Assembly: GCF_013523055.1 (NCBI RefSeq)
Contig: NZ_JAAMQM010000014.1
Location: 119,366-183,365, forward strand
From: Pseudomonas capeferrum
GTDB lineage: Bacteria > Pseudomonadota > Gammaproteobacteria > Pseudomonadales > Pseudomonadaceae
DNA length: 64,000 nt
Reading direction: 5' to 3'
Part shown: positions 24,501 to 33,230 of the stretch, in pieces
Numbering within the stretch: the first letter of the stretch is position 1
Layout: each line of letters opens with the position of its first letter
Notes under the pieces: model-generated
Told to the model about the DNA's origin: nothing
Seen by the model: only the letters and a program-made list of their open reading frames with translations
Databases searched by the model: none
Translations under genes and position numbers: made by a program

Positions 24501-25571
24501 TCAATAGCCATGCGCATGCAGCAACTGCTCCTCGCTCTGTCCGGGAGGCCGCCCGTAGTAGCGCAGCAGCGCGCCGGCGCGGTTGGTGAAGATACCGTCG
24601 ACGCCCGCCGACATGGCCTTGCGAAAGTCCACCGGGCTGTCGAGGGTATAGACATGCACCAGCAGGCCACGGTCGTGACTGAGCCGGTTCATCCAAGGTC
24701 GGATCAGATCGGCGTAACTCTGCTCGTCTCTGGCGCTTCGAGCGGCAGAGGGTCCGATCCCGATGGCGCCACCTTCGCGGGCATGGTCCAGCCAGCGGCT
24801 GAATTCATCACGATCCCTGGGCTGCTGCCTGGCGTAGAAAGCCGCCCTGTCGTGCTCGCCGGATTCGGCGAAGGTCTGGCCGGAGGCCGGCTCGATGCTG
24901 CCCTTGCCTACCCAGAGCAAGAGGATCTTCGGCACCTGCGGCATGGCCTTGTGCAGCAGCGCGAGGCTACCGCGATCGAAGGTCTGCAGCACGACCCTGC
25001 CCGGCCGGTCGAGCCAACCGCGCGCTTGCAGTCGTGCCTGCAGGTCCGCTTCGATCCCTGGGAACTGATGGGGTACCTTGGTCTCGATGTACAGCCCCAG
25101 ATTGCGCTCGGGATTGCCTTCGGCAATGTCGATGACCTCGTCCAGGGTGAGTATCTGCAGTTTCCTGAAGGATGCGCGAGCGCGATCCGGGTAAGCCTTG
25201 TTGAACCAGCTGCCGGCATCCAACGATTTCAGCTCTGCCAGACTAAAGGCGCTCACCGGGCTGTCGTGCCGCTGCGGAAAGCGTTGCGCGACATCGCTGG
25301 TTCGCGACAGCTCGTCATCGTGGACCACTACCAGCACGCCATCGCGGGTACGTTGCACATCCAGCTCCAGGTAGTCGGCGCCCAGATCGCGGGCCAACAG
25401 GTAGGCGGGCGTGGTGGATTCCGGAGCGTCATGGGACGCGCCGCGGTGAGCGATGACAGCCGGATGGGGAATACCCTGAGCGCTGGCGAGGGCACGCCCG
25501 TCGCTGGCCTGGGATGAAACGGTCGACAACAGCGTGATCAGGCCAAGTGCCTGAACGATCCATGAATGCAT
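24501..25571 (-). CDS. Glycerophosphodiester phosphodiesterase (secreted, GlpQ-like)
   Basis: This 356-residue exported protein has a signal peptide (SWIVQALGLITLLSTVSSQA). The GDPD catalytic blocks are VIAHRGASHDAPESTTPAY (first His/Arg; the usual PEN is PES here), LELDVQRTRDGVLVVVHDDEL (acidic pair and second His) and, near the C-terminus, VHVYTLDSPVDFRKAMSAGVDGIFTN. It would release glycerol-3-phosphate from glycerophosphodiesters in the periplasm. I chose ATG 25571 because GGAGGAG lies just upstream. The internal PES in place of PEN is unusual but is found in some members. Confidence 0.88.
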   Translation of the reverse strand: MHSWIVQALGLITLLSTVSSQASDGRALASAQGIPHPAVIAHRGASHDAPESTTPAYLLARDLGADYLELDVQRTRDGVLVVVHDDELSRTSDVAQRFPQRHDSPVSAFSLAELKSLDAGSWFNKAYPDRARASFRKLQILTLDEVIDIAEGNPERNLGLYIETKVPHQFPGIEADLQARLQARGWLDRPGRVVLQTFDRGSLALLHKAMPQVPKILLLWVGKGSIEPASGQTFAESGEHDRAAFYARQQPRDRDEFSRWLDHAREGGAIGIGPSAARSARDEQSYADLIRPWMNRLSHDRGLLVHVYTLDSPVDFRKAMSAGVDGIFTNRAGALLRYYGRPPGQSEEQLLHAHGY

Positions 25572-25677
25572 TCGATCTCCTCCGAACTGAGCGTGTGTCA
25601 TTGCCGACGTCCAGCCTCGCACACAGGCCATGACATGCTAAAGTCGCGGCGTTCTTGCCTTATCCACGGATCGCCCG

Positions 25678-26700
25678 ATGCCCCACGCCACTCTCGACGC
25701 CAGCCTGCTCACTTGGACAGCGCTGAACGACCGCCACCCCTGCGATGCTTTGGTCCTGGGCAACGGCGCCAGCCGCGCGCTGTGGAAGCCGTTCGGCTAT
25801 TTTTCCCTGTTCGAAGAAGCCCAGCGGGTCCGCTACAAGGCACTGGGCGTCAGCGACCAGGCGCTGTTCAAGTCCCTGGGAACCGAACTGTTCGAACCCG
25901 TGCTCAGCGCGCTCAACACGACAGTACGCGCCAATGCCGCCTTGGCGATCGGCTCGACCGCGCCGCTGAACCGCTACTATTCGATCAAGGAAGCGCTGAT
26001 CCATGCCATGCGCGCGGTGCACGTGCCCCATGCGCTGCTGCCGACCGCCACGCTGAACGTCATCAACCAGGAGTTGCGCCGCTACCGCAGCGTCTACACC
26101 AGCAACTATGACCTGATCTGCCCCTGGGCTGTCGAGCACGCGCCGCAAGGCTTCGCCGACCTCTTCGACGAGCAGGGCTTCTTCGACATCCGCCGCACCC
26201 GCGCCGAGGGCACCCGCATCCTTCACCTGCACGGCGGCCTGCACCTGCTCAAGCTCGCCGATGGCACTACCCGCTCGCGCCGCGCCGAAGGCAGCGAACT
26301 GCTCGACGGGTTCGCCGTCAACAACCCGGGAGAAGTGCCGCTGTTCATCAACGAAAGCCGTAGCGAAGACAAGCTGCGCGCTATTCGCGCGTCCGACTAC
26401 CTGTCCTGGTGCCTGGGCGAGCTCGCGCGCGAGCGCCAAGGGCTTTGCCTGCTGGGGCAGCATCTGGATGCCAGTGATGGGCATTTGCTCGAGGCGATCA
26501 AGCAGGCGCGTCCGGCGTATCTGGCGGTCGGGATTCGGCCGCTGGGTGAAGCGTCGGTGATCAGTCAGAAGCGCCGGTATGTGGAGCTGTTTGCCGATAC
26601 GCAGGACATCCCGCTGCATTTCTTCGATGCCAGCAGCCATCCGCTGGGACGTGCGGATTTGGGTATTGCAGTGCCGGCTGGGCATGGGGTGAGGCGCTGA
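25678..26700 (+). CDS. DUF4917-family, SIR2-like protein
   Basis: This 340-residue protein has the layout of SIR2-like domains. An N-terminal glycine motif DALVLGNGASRALW lies at about residue 25-37, the segment VYTSNYDLICPWAVEH is near residue 140, and RILHLHGGLHLLK near residue 180 carries the His expected in the active site. SIR2-like domains bind or cleave NAD+, and many serve anti-phage defence, but DUF4917 itself has no established function to my knowledge. It stands alone, divergent from the phosphodiesterase gene and upstream of an IS256 remnant. No partner gene of a defence system is evident. Confidence 0.72.
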   Translation: MPHATLDASLLTWTALNDRHPCDALVLGNGASRALWKPFGYFSLFEEAQRVRYKALGVSDQALFKSLGTELFEPVLSALNTTVRANAALAIGSTAPLNRYYSIKEALIHAMRAVHVPHALLPTATLNVINQELRRYRSVYTSNYDLICPWAVEHAPQGFADLFDEQGFFDIRRTRAEGTRILHLHGGLHLLKLADGTTRSRRAEGSELLDGFAVNNPGEVPLFINESRSEDKLRAIRASDYLSWCLGELARERQGLCLLGQHLDASDGHLLEAIKQARPAYLAVGIRPLGEASVISQKRRYVELFADTQDIPLHFFDASSHPLGRADLGIAVPAGHGVRR

Positions 26701-26801
26701 CAGGCTTGCAAATACGTGAGATCAGGGCAGCTCTCCATCGTTATCGGGTGACGTTTACGGGGGTTGTCTGATGTCGCCGAGCTGGTTCGATTAAACGAAG
26801 T

Positions 26802-26845
26802 GTTCCTCTGTTGGGGTAGTTGCAAATCAGCAATTACCGAGGAAC
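26802..26845. repeat. Two-tier hairpin upstream of the IS256 remnant
   Basis: The outer stem is GTTCCTC (26802-26808) with GAGGAAC (26839-26845). The inner stem is GGTAGTTGC (26815-26823) with GCAATTACC (26830-26838), including one G-U pair. Six bases bulge on the left. No gene covers it. It may be a relic of an element end or a structured RNA. Confidence 0.4.
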
Positions 26846-26925
26846 CCCTCTCGACAAAGACCTATAACCACCAAATTTCTAGTGCGTTTATTTAAATCGC
26901 TAATTGTAAGACTCATCCTACAGAA

Positions 26926-27246
26926 ACAGAGGTTTTACCCGATGGGACACGCGATATCCTGGGGCTCTGGATCGAGAGTACCGAGGGTGCGAAGTTTTGG
27001 ATGAAGGTGTTCAACGACCTCAAGACGCGCGGCGTCGAAGGTATCCTGATCGCCGTGACCGACGGCCTTAAAGGCATGCCGAAGGCCCTCAGCGCGGTGT
27101 TTCCGGACACGACCCTGCAGACCTGCATTTTTCACCTGATTCGCAACAGCCGTGAGTATGCGGCCTGGGACAAATGCCGAGAGCTGGCCAAGGTTCTGAA
27201 GCCGGACTATCAGGCGGTTAACGCCGAAGCGGCTGAACAGGCATCG
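26926..27246 (+). pseudogene. IS256-family transposase fragment
   Basis: An open frame from about 26926 to 27264 encodes the central part of a Mutator/IS256 transposase: DGTRDILGLWIESTEGAKFW, then FNDLKTRGVEGILIAVTDGL, ALSAVFPDTTLQTCIFHLIRN and ELAKVLKPDYQAVNAEAAEQ. The Asp of VTDGLKG belongs to the DDE triad. The first Asp and the terminal Glu region are missing. Both ends are lost: it is preceded by stop codons and followed within 40 bases by a REP. No terminal inverted repeats of the IS could be found. Confidence 0.85.
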
Positions 27247-27271
27247 GATACACAAAAAAACTGACAGTCCC

Positions 27272-27316
27272 TGTGAAGCTGATGGCCTATCGCGGGACAA
27301 GCCCGCTCACCACCAG
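27272..27316. repeat. REP sequence next to the IS256 remnant
   Basis: GGCCTATCGCGGGACAAGCC and onward to 27314 is almost identical to the REP arms at 20501-20531 and 20555-20585. The preceding TGTGAAGCTGATGGCC (27272-27287) also matches the flank of the arm at 20585 (TGTGAAGCTGACGGCC on the minus strand). The shared unit is therefore about 43 bases. This is a single copy, not a doublet. Confidence 0.85.
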
Positions 27317-27385
27317 TGCGCGAGGCAGGAAGGCACGTCCTCCAAAACCGGCTGCACGCACCTGGAGGCCATTGCTCAATTCGCC

Positions 27386-28603
27386 CTACCCGCCAATCAA
27401 CCCATCCCCGCGCAACAACGTCTCCAGGCAATGCTCCTTCACCCCATAGAACGCCTTCAACGCCTCGATCTTCTCCAACAGCGCCGCAGGATCGATCGCC
27501 TGGCTGCGTTTCACCGCCAATATCATCTTGTTCTTGTTGGTGTGCTCCAACGAGATGAACTCGAAGACCTTGGTCTCATAACCGCACGCGTCCAGGTAAA
27601 GGGCGCGCAGGCTGTCGGTGAGCATTTCGGCCTGTTGGCCGAGGTGCAGGCCGTATTGCAGCATGGGCTGCAGCAGGCCCGGGCTGTGCAGTTGCGGGCG
27701 AACCTGCTTGTGGCAGCATGGGGAACACATGATGATCGCCGCGCCGCAGCGGATACCGGTGTGGATGGCGTAGTCGGTGGCGACATCGCAGGCATGCAGG
27801 GCGATCATCACGTCGATGGCATCGGGCACGACGCTGCGCACGTCGCCGCATTGGAATTCCAGGCCAGGATGTTCCAGGCGCGCGGCCGCGGTGTTGCACA
27901 GGTCGACCATGTCCTGGCGTAGCTCGACACCAGTGACCTGTGCCTCGCGCCCCAGGCTGTTGCGCAGATAGTCGTGCATGGCGAAGGTCAGATAGCCCTT
28001 GCCCGAGCCGAAATCGGCGACACGCAAGGTTTGCTCGGCTGCGACGGGCGCACCGCCCAAGGCATGGTCGAACACTTCGATGAACTTGTTGATCTGCTTC
28101 CACTTGCGCGACATGGACGGAATCAACGCGCCGTGCTGATCGGTGACGCCCAGGTCTTGCAGGAAAGGCCGCGACAGCTCCAGGTAGCGTTTCTTCTCCC
28201 GATCATGTCCGGCCGGCTGGGCCTCTCGCACGGGCTGCGCGGCGTGGCGCTGGAGCATGGGCTTGCCTTTCTTGCTGAAGCTCAGCTGCACTTCCCCGTC
28301 CTGGCTGAACAGGTGGGCATTGCGGAAAGCCTCCGGCAGCAATTCGGCGACCAGCGCCTGGGCCTGGTCCACGGGCAGGTTACGGGTGATGTCGCGGGTC
28401 TGGTGGCGATAGACCAGCGACAGGCAGGGCTGCCCCTTGACCTTCAGCGGCTTGGCGATGATGCGCTGCAGGGTCTCGTCGCTGCCGACGTGACGCGCCA
28501 GGACCAGCTTGACCAGCGTTTCGGTCTGCAAGGTCTCGGCCAGCAGGCCCAGGAACTGGGCACGCGCATCGGGCGTGGTGGAAGCAGAAGGAGTAGCGGA
28601 CAT
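27386..28603 (-). CDS. Class I SAM-dependent methyltransferase
   Basis: The 405-residue protein has a family-specific N-terminal half (to about residue 185). A Rossmann methyltransferase domain follows, with motif I VADFGSGKGYLTFAMHDYL, the acidic end of strand 2 (TGVELRQDMVD), FQCGDVRSV and the unusual IIMCSPCCHKQVRP block with paired cysteines. The CCHKQ signature is that of a broadly conserved methyltransferase group whose substrate is not known to me. It is probably RNA-related but unproven. It stands opposite the upstream region and shows no operon partner. Confidence 0.75.
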   Translation of the reverse strand: MSATPSASTTPDARAQFLGLLAETLQTETLVKLVLARHVGSDETLQRIIAKPLKVKGQPCLSLVYRHQTRDITRNLPVDQAQALVAELLPEAFRNAHLFSQDGEVQLSFSKKGKPMLQRHAAQPVREAQPAGHDREKKRYLELSRPFLQDLGVTDQHGALIPSMSRKWKQINKFIEVFDHALGGAPVAAEQTLRVADFGSGKGYLTFAMHDYLRNSLGREAQVTGVELRQDMVDLCNTAAARLEHPGLEFQCGDVRSVVPDAIDVMIALHACDVATDYAIHTGIRCGAAIIMCSPCCHKQVRPQLHSPGLLQPMLQYGLHLGQQAEMLTDSLRALYLDACGYETKVFEFISLEHTNKNKMILAVKRSQAIDPAALLEKIEALKAFYGVKEHCLETLLRGDGLIGG

Positions 28604-28704
28604 GGGGAGTTCGGGTGCCTCGGGTGACGGAAGCGCTGGTGCGCAATGCCGGGCATTCTACGTCCATGCCCGGCCCGGGCGAAGGATTTATCGATGGCCG
28701 TGGG

Positions 28705-29322
28705 TCAGTCGAGAATCACCAGGCGGTTCGGCAGCTCGTTGCGCGCATGGGTCACCGGGACATGGGCGCCAAGCAATTCTCCACAAGCTTCGATGCAGGT
28801 GATGAACCCTTGCAGCGTCTGGCCTTGGTGGACCTGTTCGGTAAAGCGCGCGACGATCTCGCCCCAGACCTGGTTGTCCAGCCGCCTGGCGATGCCTTCG
28901 TCGACCAGGATCTCCACGTAGCGCTCGGCCTCGCTGACGAAGATCAATACACCGGTACCTCCTGCCGTATGGTGCAGGTTCTGTTCGAGGAACTGACGTC
29001 GCGCCAGGTTGGAGGCGCGCCAGTGGCGCACCGCGCGAGGGATCAGGCGGGTGGTCAGTTGCGGAATCCGAAACACCAGGCACAGGACGATGAACGTCGA
29101 CCATTGGGCCAGCAGCAGGCCGTTGATGCTGAGCCAGCCAACTACATAATGCAGCAGACCAGGTACCAGCAACGCCACCAGGCTGGCCCAGAGCAAAGGG
29201 ATGTAGGCGTAGTCGTCGGCGCGTCGCGCGAGGACGGTCACCAGCTCGGCGTCGGTGTGCCGTTCGACCTCGGCGATCGCCTGCGCGACCTGGCGCTGTT
29301 CGTATTCACTGAGCAATGTCAT
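28705..29322 (-). CDS. TPM-domain membrane protein
   Basis: This 205-residue protein starts with a helical segment (SEYEQRQVAQAIAEVERHTDAELV) typical of TPM domains and has a central membrane hairpin (LLWASLVALLVPGLLHYVV, LLAQWSTFIVLCLVF). It ends with the second TPM half (GGTGVLIFVSEAERYVEILVDE). It lies 26 bases downstream of the glycine-tailed TPM gene and 1.4 kb after lemA, forming the common lemA-TPM-TPM operon. TPM proteins act in envelope protein quality control in several systems. The exact activity here is unknown. Confidence 0.82.
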   Translation of the reverse strand: MTLLSEYEQRQVAQAIAEVERHTDAELVTVLARRADDYAYIPLLWASLVALLVPGLLHYVVGWLSINGLLLAQWSTFIVLCLVFRIPQLTTRLIPRAVRHWRASNLARRQFLEQNLHHTAGGTGVLIFVSEAERYVEILVDEGIARRLDNQVWGEIVARFTEQVHQGQTLQGFITCIEACGELLGAHVPVTHARNELPNRLVILD

Positions 29323-29348
29323 GCAATCGGATCTCGTTCGTTATCGTT

Positions 29349-30104
29349 CTACCAGCCACCCGATGAGCCTCCGCCACCGAATCCGCCACCGCCGCCGCCA
29401 AAACCACCGCCGCCGCCACCGCCGAAGCCGCCTCCTCCGAAACCACCGCCCAGGCCACCACCAAAGCCGCCGCCCATTCCACGGCCACCTCGCCCCCGAC
29501 CACCCAAGCCGAGCCCCTGGAGGACGAAGACTGCGATCACCATCAGCACGAACAGGCCGAACGCCCAGGCGGGCATGTGCTCCTCGCCGCGCCCTCCTGC
29601 CGCGCGCTGGGGTTCGGCCAGTGGTTCGCCGCCCAGCACCTGCAGCATGGCGCTGACGCCCGCGACTATGCCTTCGCCGTAGGCGCCGCGGCGGAACGCC
29701 GGGGTGATGACGCTGTTGATGATGACCGCTGACTGGGCATCGGTCAGACGGTCTTCCAGGCCATAGCCCACTTCGATTCTCAGGCGCCGCTCCGAAGGGA
29801 CCACGATCAGCAGGGCACCGTTATCCTTGCCCTTCTGGCCGATGCCCCAATGTCGCCCGAGCTGGTAGCCGAAATCTTCGATGGCCTGGCCCTGCAGGTC
29901 CGGCAGGGTGACGACCACGATCTGGTCGGTGGTGGCCTGCTCATGGGCGGTGAGCAACCGCTCGAGCTGCTGCCGACTGGAAGCGTCGAGCAGGTTGGCA
30001 TTGTCGACCACCCGCCCCGTCAATGCCGGGAATGCCGGTTCGGCGTGGGCGGGACCGCTGGCCAGCCCGAGGGCCAACCAGAAGACCAGGATCAACGCAC
30101 GCAT
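29349..30104 (-). CDS. YgcG-like TPM-domain protein with glycine-rich tail
   Basis: The 251-residue precursor has a signal peptide (LILVFWLALGLASGPAHA). A TPM domain spans residues about 25-150 (VVDNANLLDASSRQQL, DNGALLIVVPSERRLRIEVG, YGLEDRLTD) and a membrane helix lies near 185-200. The tail of about 50 residues is mostly Gly, Phe and Ser, ending GGGGSSGGW. Its start shares a base with the lemA stop. The tail is normal for this family and is often needed for localisation. It probably faces the periplasm. Confidence 0.85.
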   Translation of the reverse strand: MRALILVFWLALGLASGPAHAEPAFPALTGRVVDNANLLDASSRQQLERLLTAHEQATTDQIVVVTLPDLQGQAIEDFGYQLGRHWGIGQKGKDNGALLIVVPSERRLRIEVGYGLEDRLTDAQSAVIINSVITPAFRRGAYGEGIVAGVSAMLQVLGGEPLAEPQRAAGGRGEEHMPAWAFGLFVLMVIAVFVLQGLGLGGRGRGGRGMGGGFGGGLGGGFGGGGFGGGGGGGFGGGGGGFGGGGSSGGW

Positions 30105-30712
30105 CAGAATTTCACTTCAGGCGCCCGGTCGGCGTTCTCGCTGGTGGCCTCGAAGTTTTCGCGCACCTTGAGGTCGCTGTACATCACGCTGTGCCAGAGC
30201 CGACCGGGGAAGGTGCGGATCTCGGTGTTGTAGCGCTGGACAGCGGCGATGAAGTCCTTGCGCGCCACGGCGATACGGTTCTCGGTGCCTTCGAGTTGAG
30301 ACTGCAAGGCCAGGAAGTTCTGGTTGGACTTGAGGTCCGGATAACGCTCGGAAACCACCATCAGACGACTCAAGGCACCGGTCAGCTGGCTTTGCGCCTG
30401 CTGAAATTGTTGCAATTTTTGTGGGTCATCGAGCGTGCTGGCATCCACCTGGATGGACGTGGCCTTGGCCCGCGCCTCGATCACCGCGGTCAGCGTCTCC
30501 TGCTCCTGGCGAGCGTAACCCTTGACCGTTTCCACCAGGTTGGGAATCAGGTCCGCGCGGCGCTGGTACTGGTTCTGGACCTGGCCCCAGGCCGCCTTGA
30601 CCTGCTCGTCATACTGGGGAATGTTGTTGATCCCGCACCCTGCCAGGAGGCTGCCAAGCATCAACAGCATCCACAGCCGTACTGCCCTGAACTCGATCAC
30701 CTGCATGTTCAA
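30104..30712 (-). CDS. lemA: LemA-family lipoprotein
   Basis: This 202-residue protein has a lipobox (LMLGSLLAGC near residue 25) followed by the LemA block YDEQVKAAWGQVQNQYQRRADL, IPNLVETVKGYA and later VSERYPDLKSNQNF and RIAVARKDFIAAVQRYN. It is alpha-helical and membrane-anchored. It heads the operon with two TPM genes. LemA proteins are structural partners whose function in Gram-negative envelopes is poorly defined. The gene is divergent from bglX with about 180 bases between. Confidence 0.9.
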   Translation of the reverse strand: MNMQVIEFRAVRLWMLLMLGSLLAGCGINNIPQYDEQVKAAWGQVQNQYQRRADLIPNLVETVKGYARQEQETLTAVIEARAKATSIQVDASTLDDPQKLQQFQQAQSQLTGALSRLMVVSERYPDLKSNQNFLALQSQLEGTENRIAVARKDFIAAVQRYNTEIRTFPGRLWHSVMYSDLKVRENFEATSENADRAPEVKF

Positions 30713-30889
30713 CGTGCTCCCTGTTCTCTCTCGGATAGGTCTGGATAAGGCATAATCCGCGCAGTCGCTGGATCGAGCGAGCCTGATGGGCCAGTCGACG
30801 CTCCAGCGAACTCTACAACAATAGTCGTTCCCTTACTTCGGCCTGCGCGTATCGATTGTGATACCGACAGCGGCCTAGAGACAGAATTC

Positions 30890-33175
30890 ATGAAGAAGCT
30901 GTGTTTGCTGGGTCTCGCGATCGGCCTGATCAGTCAGACGGTACTTGCCGCCGCCCCTCCCTTGCAGGACAAGCAGGCATTCATCGAGCACCTGATCGGC
31001 CAGATGAGCGTCGAGGAAAAGATCGGTCAGTTGCGGCTGATCAGCATCAGTCCGGAGATGCCCCGCGAGACCATCCGCGAGGAAATCGCCGCCGGGCGCA
31101 TCGGCGGTACCTTCAATTCCATCACCCGCGACGAGAACCGGCCGATGCAGGACGCCGCCCAGCGCAGTCGTCTGAAGATTCCGATGTTCTTTGCCTACGA
31201 CGTGATCCACGGCCATCGTACGATCTTCCCGATCAGCCTCGGCCTCGCCGCGACCTGGGACATGGACGCGATCGCCAAGGTAGGACGTATCTCGGCCATC
31301 GAAGCGGCCGCCGACAGTATCGACATGACCTTCGCGCCCATGGTCGACATCGCCCGGGATCCGCGCTGGGGCAGGACCAGCGAAGGTTTTGGCGAAGACA
31401 CCTACCTGACCTCGCGCATTTCCGACGTCATGGTCCGCTCGCTCCAGGGCGGCGACCCGGCCAAGGCCGACAGCATCATGGCCATCGTCAAGCATTTCGC
31501 CCTGTATGGCGCGGTGGAAGGGGGACGCGACTACAACACGGTCGATATGAGCCCCGTGAAGATGTACAACGATTACCTGCCGCCCTATCGCAGCGGCCTC
31601 GACGCCGGGGCCGGCGGGGTAATGGTCGCGCTCAACTCGATCAATGGCGTCCCAGCCACCTCCAATACCTGGCTGATGAACGACCTGCTGCGCAAGGAGT
31701 GGGGCTTCAAGGGGGTGACCATCAGCGACCACGGCGCCATCAAGGAGCTGATTCGTCACGGTGTCGCGCGTGACGGTCGCGGGGCTGCCAAGCTGGCAAT
31801 CAAGGCCGGCATCGACATGAGCATGAACGACTCGCTCTATGGCAAGGAGCTTCCCGGACTGCTCGCCTCCGGCGAGGTCAGCCAGGCGGAAGTGGACCAG
31901 GCGGTCCGCGAAGTCCTGGGCGCGAAATACGACATGGGTCTGTTCAAGGACCCCTACCTGCGCATCGGCAAGGCCGAGGACGATCCACAGGATGTCTATG
32001 CACCGGAACGCCTGCACCGCGAGGCCGCTCGCGATGTGGCACGGCGCAGCCTGGTGCTGCTGGAAAACCGCAATCAGGTCCTGCCGCTGAAGAAGGCCGG
32101 GACCATTGCGCTGGTCGGTCCGCTGGCCGATGCGCCGGTAGACATAATGGGCAGTTGGGAGGCCGCGGGGCGTCCGCAGCACTCCGTCACTGTTCGCGAG
32201 GGCATGCGTCGCGCGCTCGGTGATCAAGCCAGGCTGGTGTATGCCAAGGGCTCCAATGTCATCGATGACCAGGTGATCGTCGATTATCTGAATTTCTTCA
32301 ACTCCGAAGCGCTGCGAATCGTCAAAGATCCACGTCCGCCGGCGGTCCTGATCGACGAGGCGGTCAAGGCGGCCGAGGCCGCGGATGTGGTGGTCGCCGT
32401 GGTCGGCGAATCACGCGGCATGTCCCATGAGTCATCCAGCCGCACGACATTGGAGATTCCGGCCAATCAGCGCGCGCTGATCAAGGCGCTCAAGGCCACC
32501 GGCAAGCCGCTGGTTCTGGTTCTGATGAATGGACGCCCGCTGTCGCTGGCGTGGGAGCGCGAACAGGCCGACGCCATCCTCGAGACCTGGTTCAGTGGTA
32601 CCGAGGGCGGCAATGCCATCGCTGACGTACTGTTCGGAGACTACAATCCCTCCGGCAAGCTGGCCATTACCTTCCCGCGTTCGGTCGGGCAGATTCCCCT
32701 GTACTACAACCACCTGAGCATCGGTCGCCCCTATACACCGGGCAAGCCGGGCAACTACACCTCGCAGTACTTCGAAGAGCCCAACGGCCCGTTGTATCCC
32801 TTCGGTCATGGCTTGAGCTATACCCGCTTCGAACTCTCGGGACTGAAGCTGTCCACCCCCGAGCTCAAGCGCGGCGAGACCCTGCAGGCCGAGGTAAACG
32901 TGAAGAATACCGGTCAGCGCGACGGCGAGACCGTGGTCCAGCTGTACGTGCAGGATGTCAGCGCGAGCATGAGCCGCCCGATCAAGGAGCTGAAGCGGTT
33001 CCAGAAGATCATGCTCAAGGCGGGCGAGGCACGGACCCTGACCCTGGCCCTCGGCGAAGACGATCTCAAGTTCTACAACGCACAACTGCAACAAGTGGCC
33101 GAACCGGGTGAGTTCAACGTCCAGGTCGGCCTCGACTCCCAGACTGTCCAAGAGCAGCGCTTCGAGCTGCGTTGA
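30890..33175 (+). CDS. bglX: Periplasmic beta-glucosidase BglX (GH3)
   Basis: The 761-residue precursor has a signal peptide (LCLLGLAIGLISQTVLA). A GH3 N-terminal barrel carries FFAYDVIHGHRTIFPISLG and nucleophile Asp in GVTISDHGAI near residue 283. The C-terminal GH3 domain includes VVGESRGMSHESSSRTTL (acid/base region) and a fibronectin-III-like domain closes the protein. The length is that of BglX. It hydrolyses beta-linked glucosides or glucans in the periplasm. The start at 30890 has a modest upstream AGAGAC. A hairpin follows it, then dctB. Confidence 0.93.
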   Translation: MKKLCLLGLAIGLISQTVLAAAPPLQDKQAFIEHLIGQMSVEEKIGQLRLISISPEMPRETIREEIAAGRIGGTFNSITRDENRPMQDAAQRSRLKIPMFFAYDVIHGHRTIFPISLGLAATWDMDAIAKVGRISAIEAAADSIDMTFAPMVDIARDPRWGRTSEGFGEDTYLTSRISDVMVRSLQGGDPAKADSIMAIVKHFALYGAVEGGRDYNTVDMSPVKMYNDYLPPYRSGLDAGAGGVMVALNSINGVPATSNTWLMNDLLRKEWGFKGVTISDHGAIKELIRHGVARDGRGAAKLAIKAGIDMSMNDSLYGKELPGLLASGEVSQAEVDQAVREVLGAKYDMGLFKDPYLRIGKAEDDPQDVYAPERLHREAARDVARRSLVLLENRNQVLPLKKAGTIALVGPLADAPVDIMGSWEAAGRPQHSVTVREGMRRALGDQARLVYAKGSNVIDDQVIVDYLNFFNSEALRIVKDPRPPAVLIDEAVKAAEAADVVVAVVGESRGMSHESSSRTTLEIPANQRALIKALKATGKPLVLVLMNGRPLSLAWEREQADAILETWFSGTEGGNAIADVLFGDYNPSGKLAITFPRSVGQIPLYYNHLSIGRPYTPGKPGNYTSQYFEEPNGPLYPFGHGLSYTRFELSGLKLSTPELKRGETLQAEVNVKNTGQRDGETVVQLYVQDVSASMSRPIKELKRFQKIMLKAGEARTLTLALGEDDLKFYNAQLQQVAEPGEFNVQVGLDSQTVQEQRFELR

Positions 33176-33188
33176 TCAAGTGTCCACC

Positions 33189-33209
33189 GGAGGGCCCGTC
33201 CGGCCCTCC
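33189..33209 (+). terminator. Stem-loop after bglX
   Basis: GGAGGGC (33189-33195) pairs with GCCCTCC (33203-33209) around a 7-base loop. It lies between bglX and dctB. There is no long T-tract, so read-through is possible. Confidence 0.45.
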
Positions 33210-33230
33210 TCGCTCGTCAGGATCCGCTGC

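Noticed and set aside
29349..29500. Glycine-rich coding repeat in the TPM gene as a sequencing or mobile artefact
   Set aside because: Gly/Phe/Ser tails are normal for the YgcG-like family and the frame is intact.
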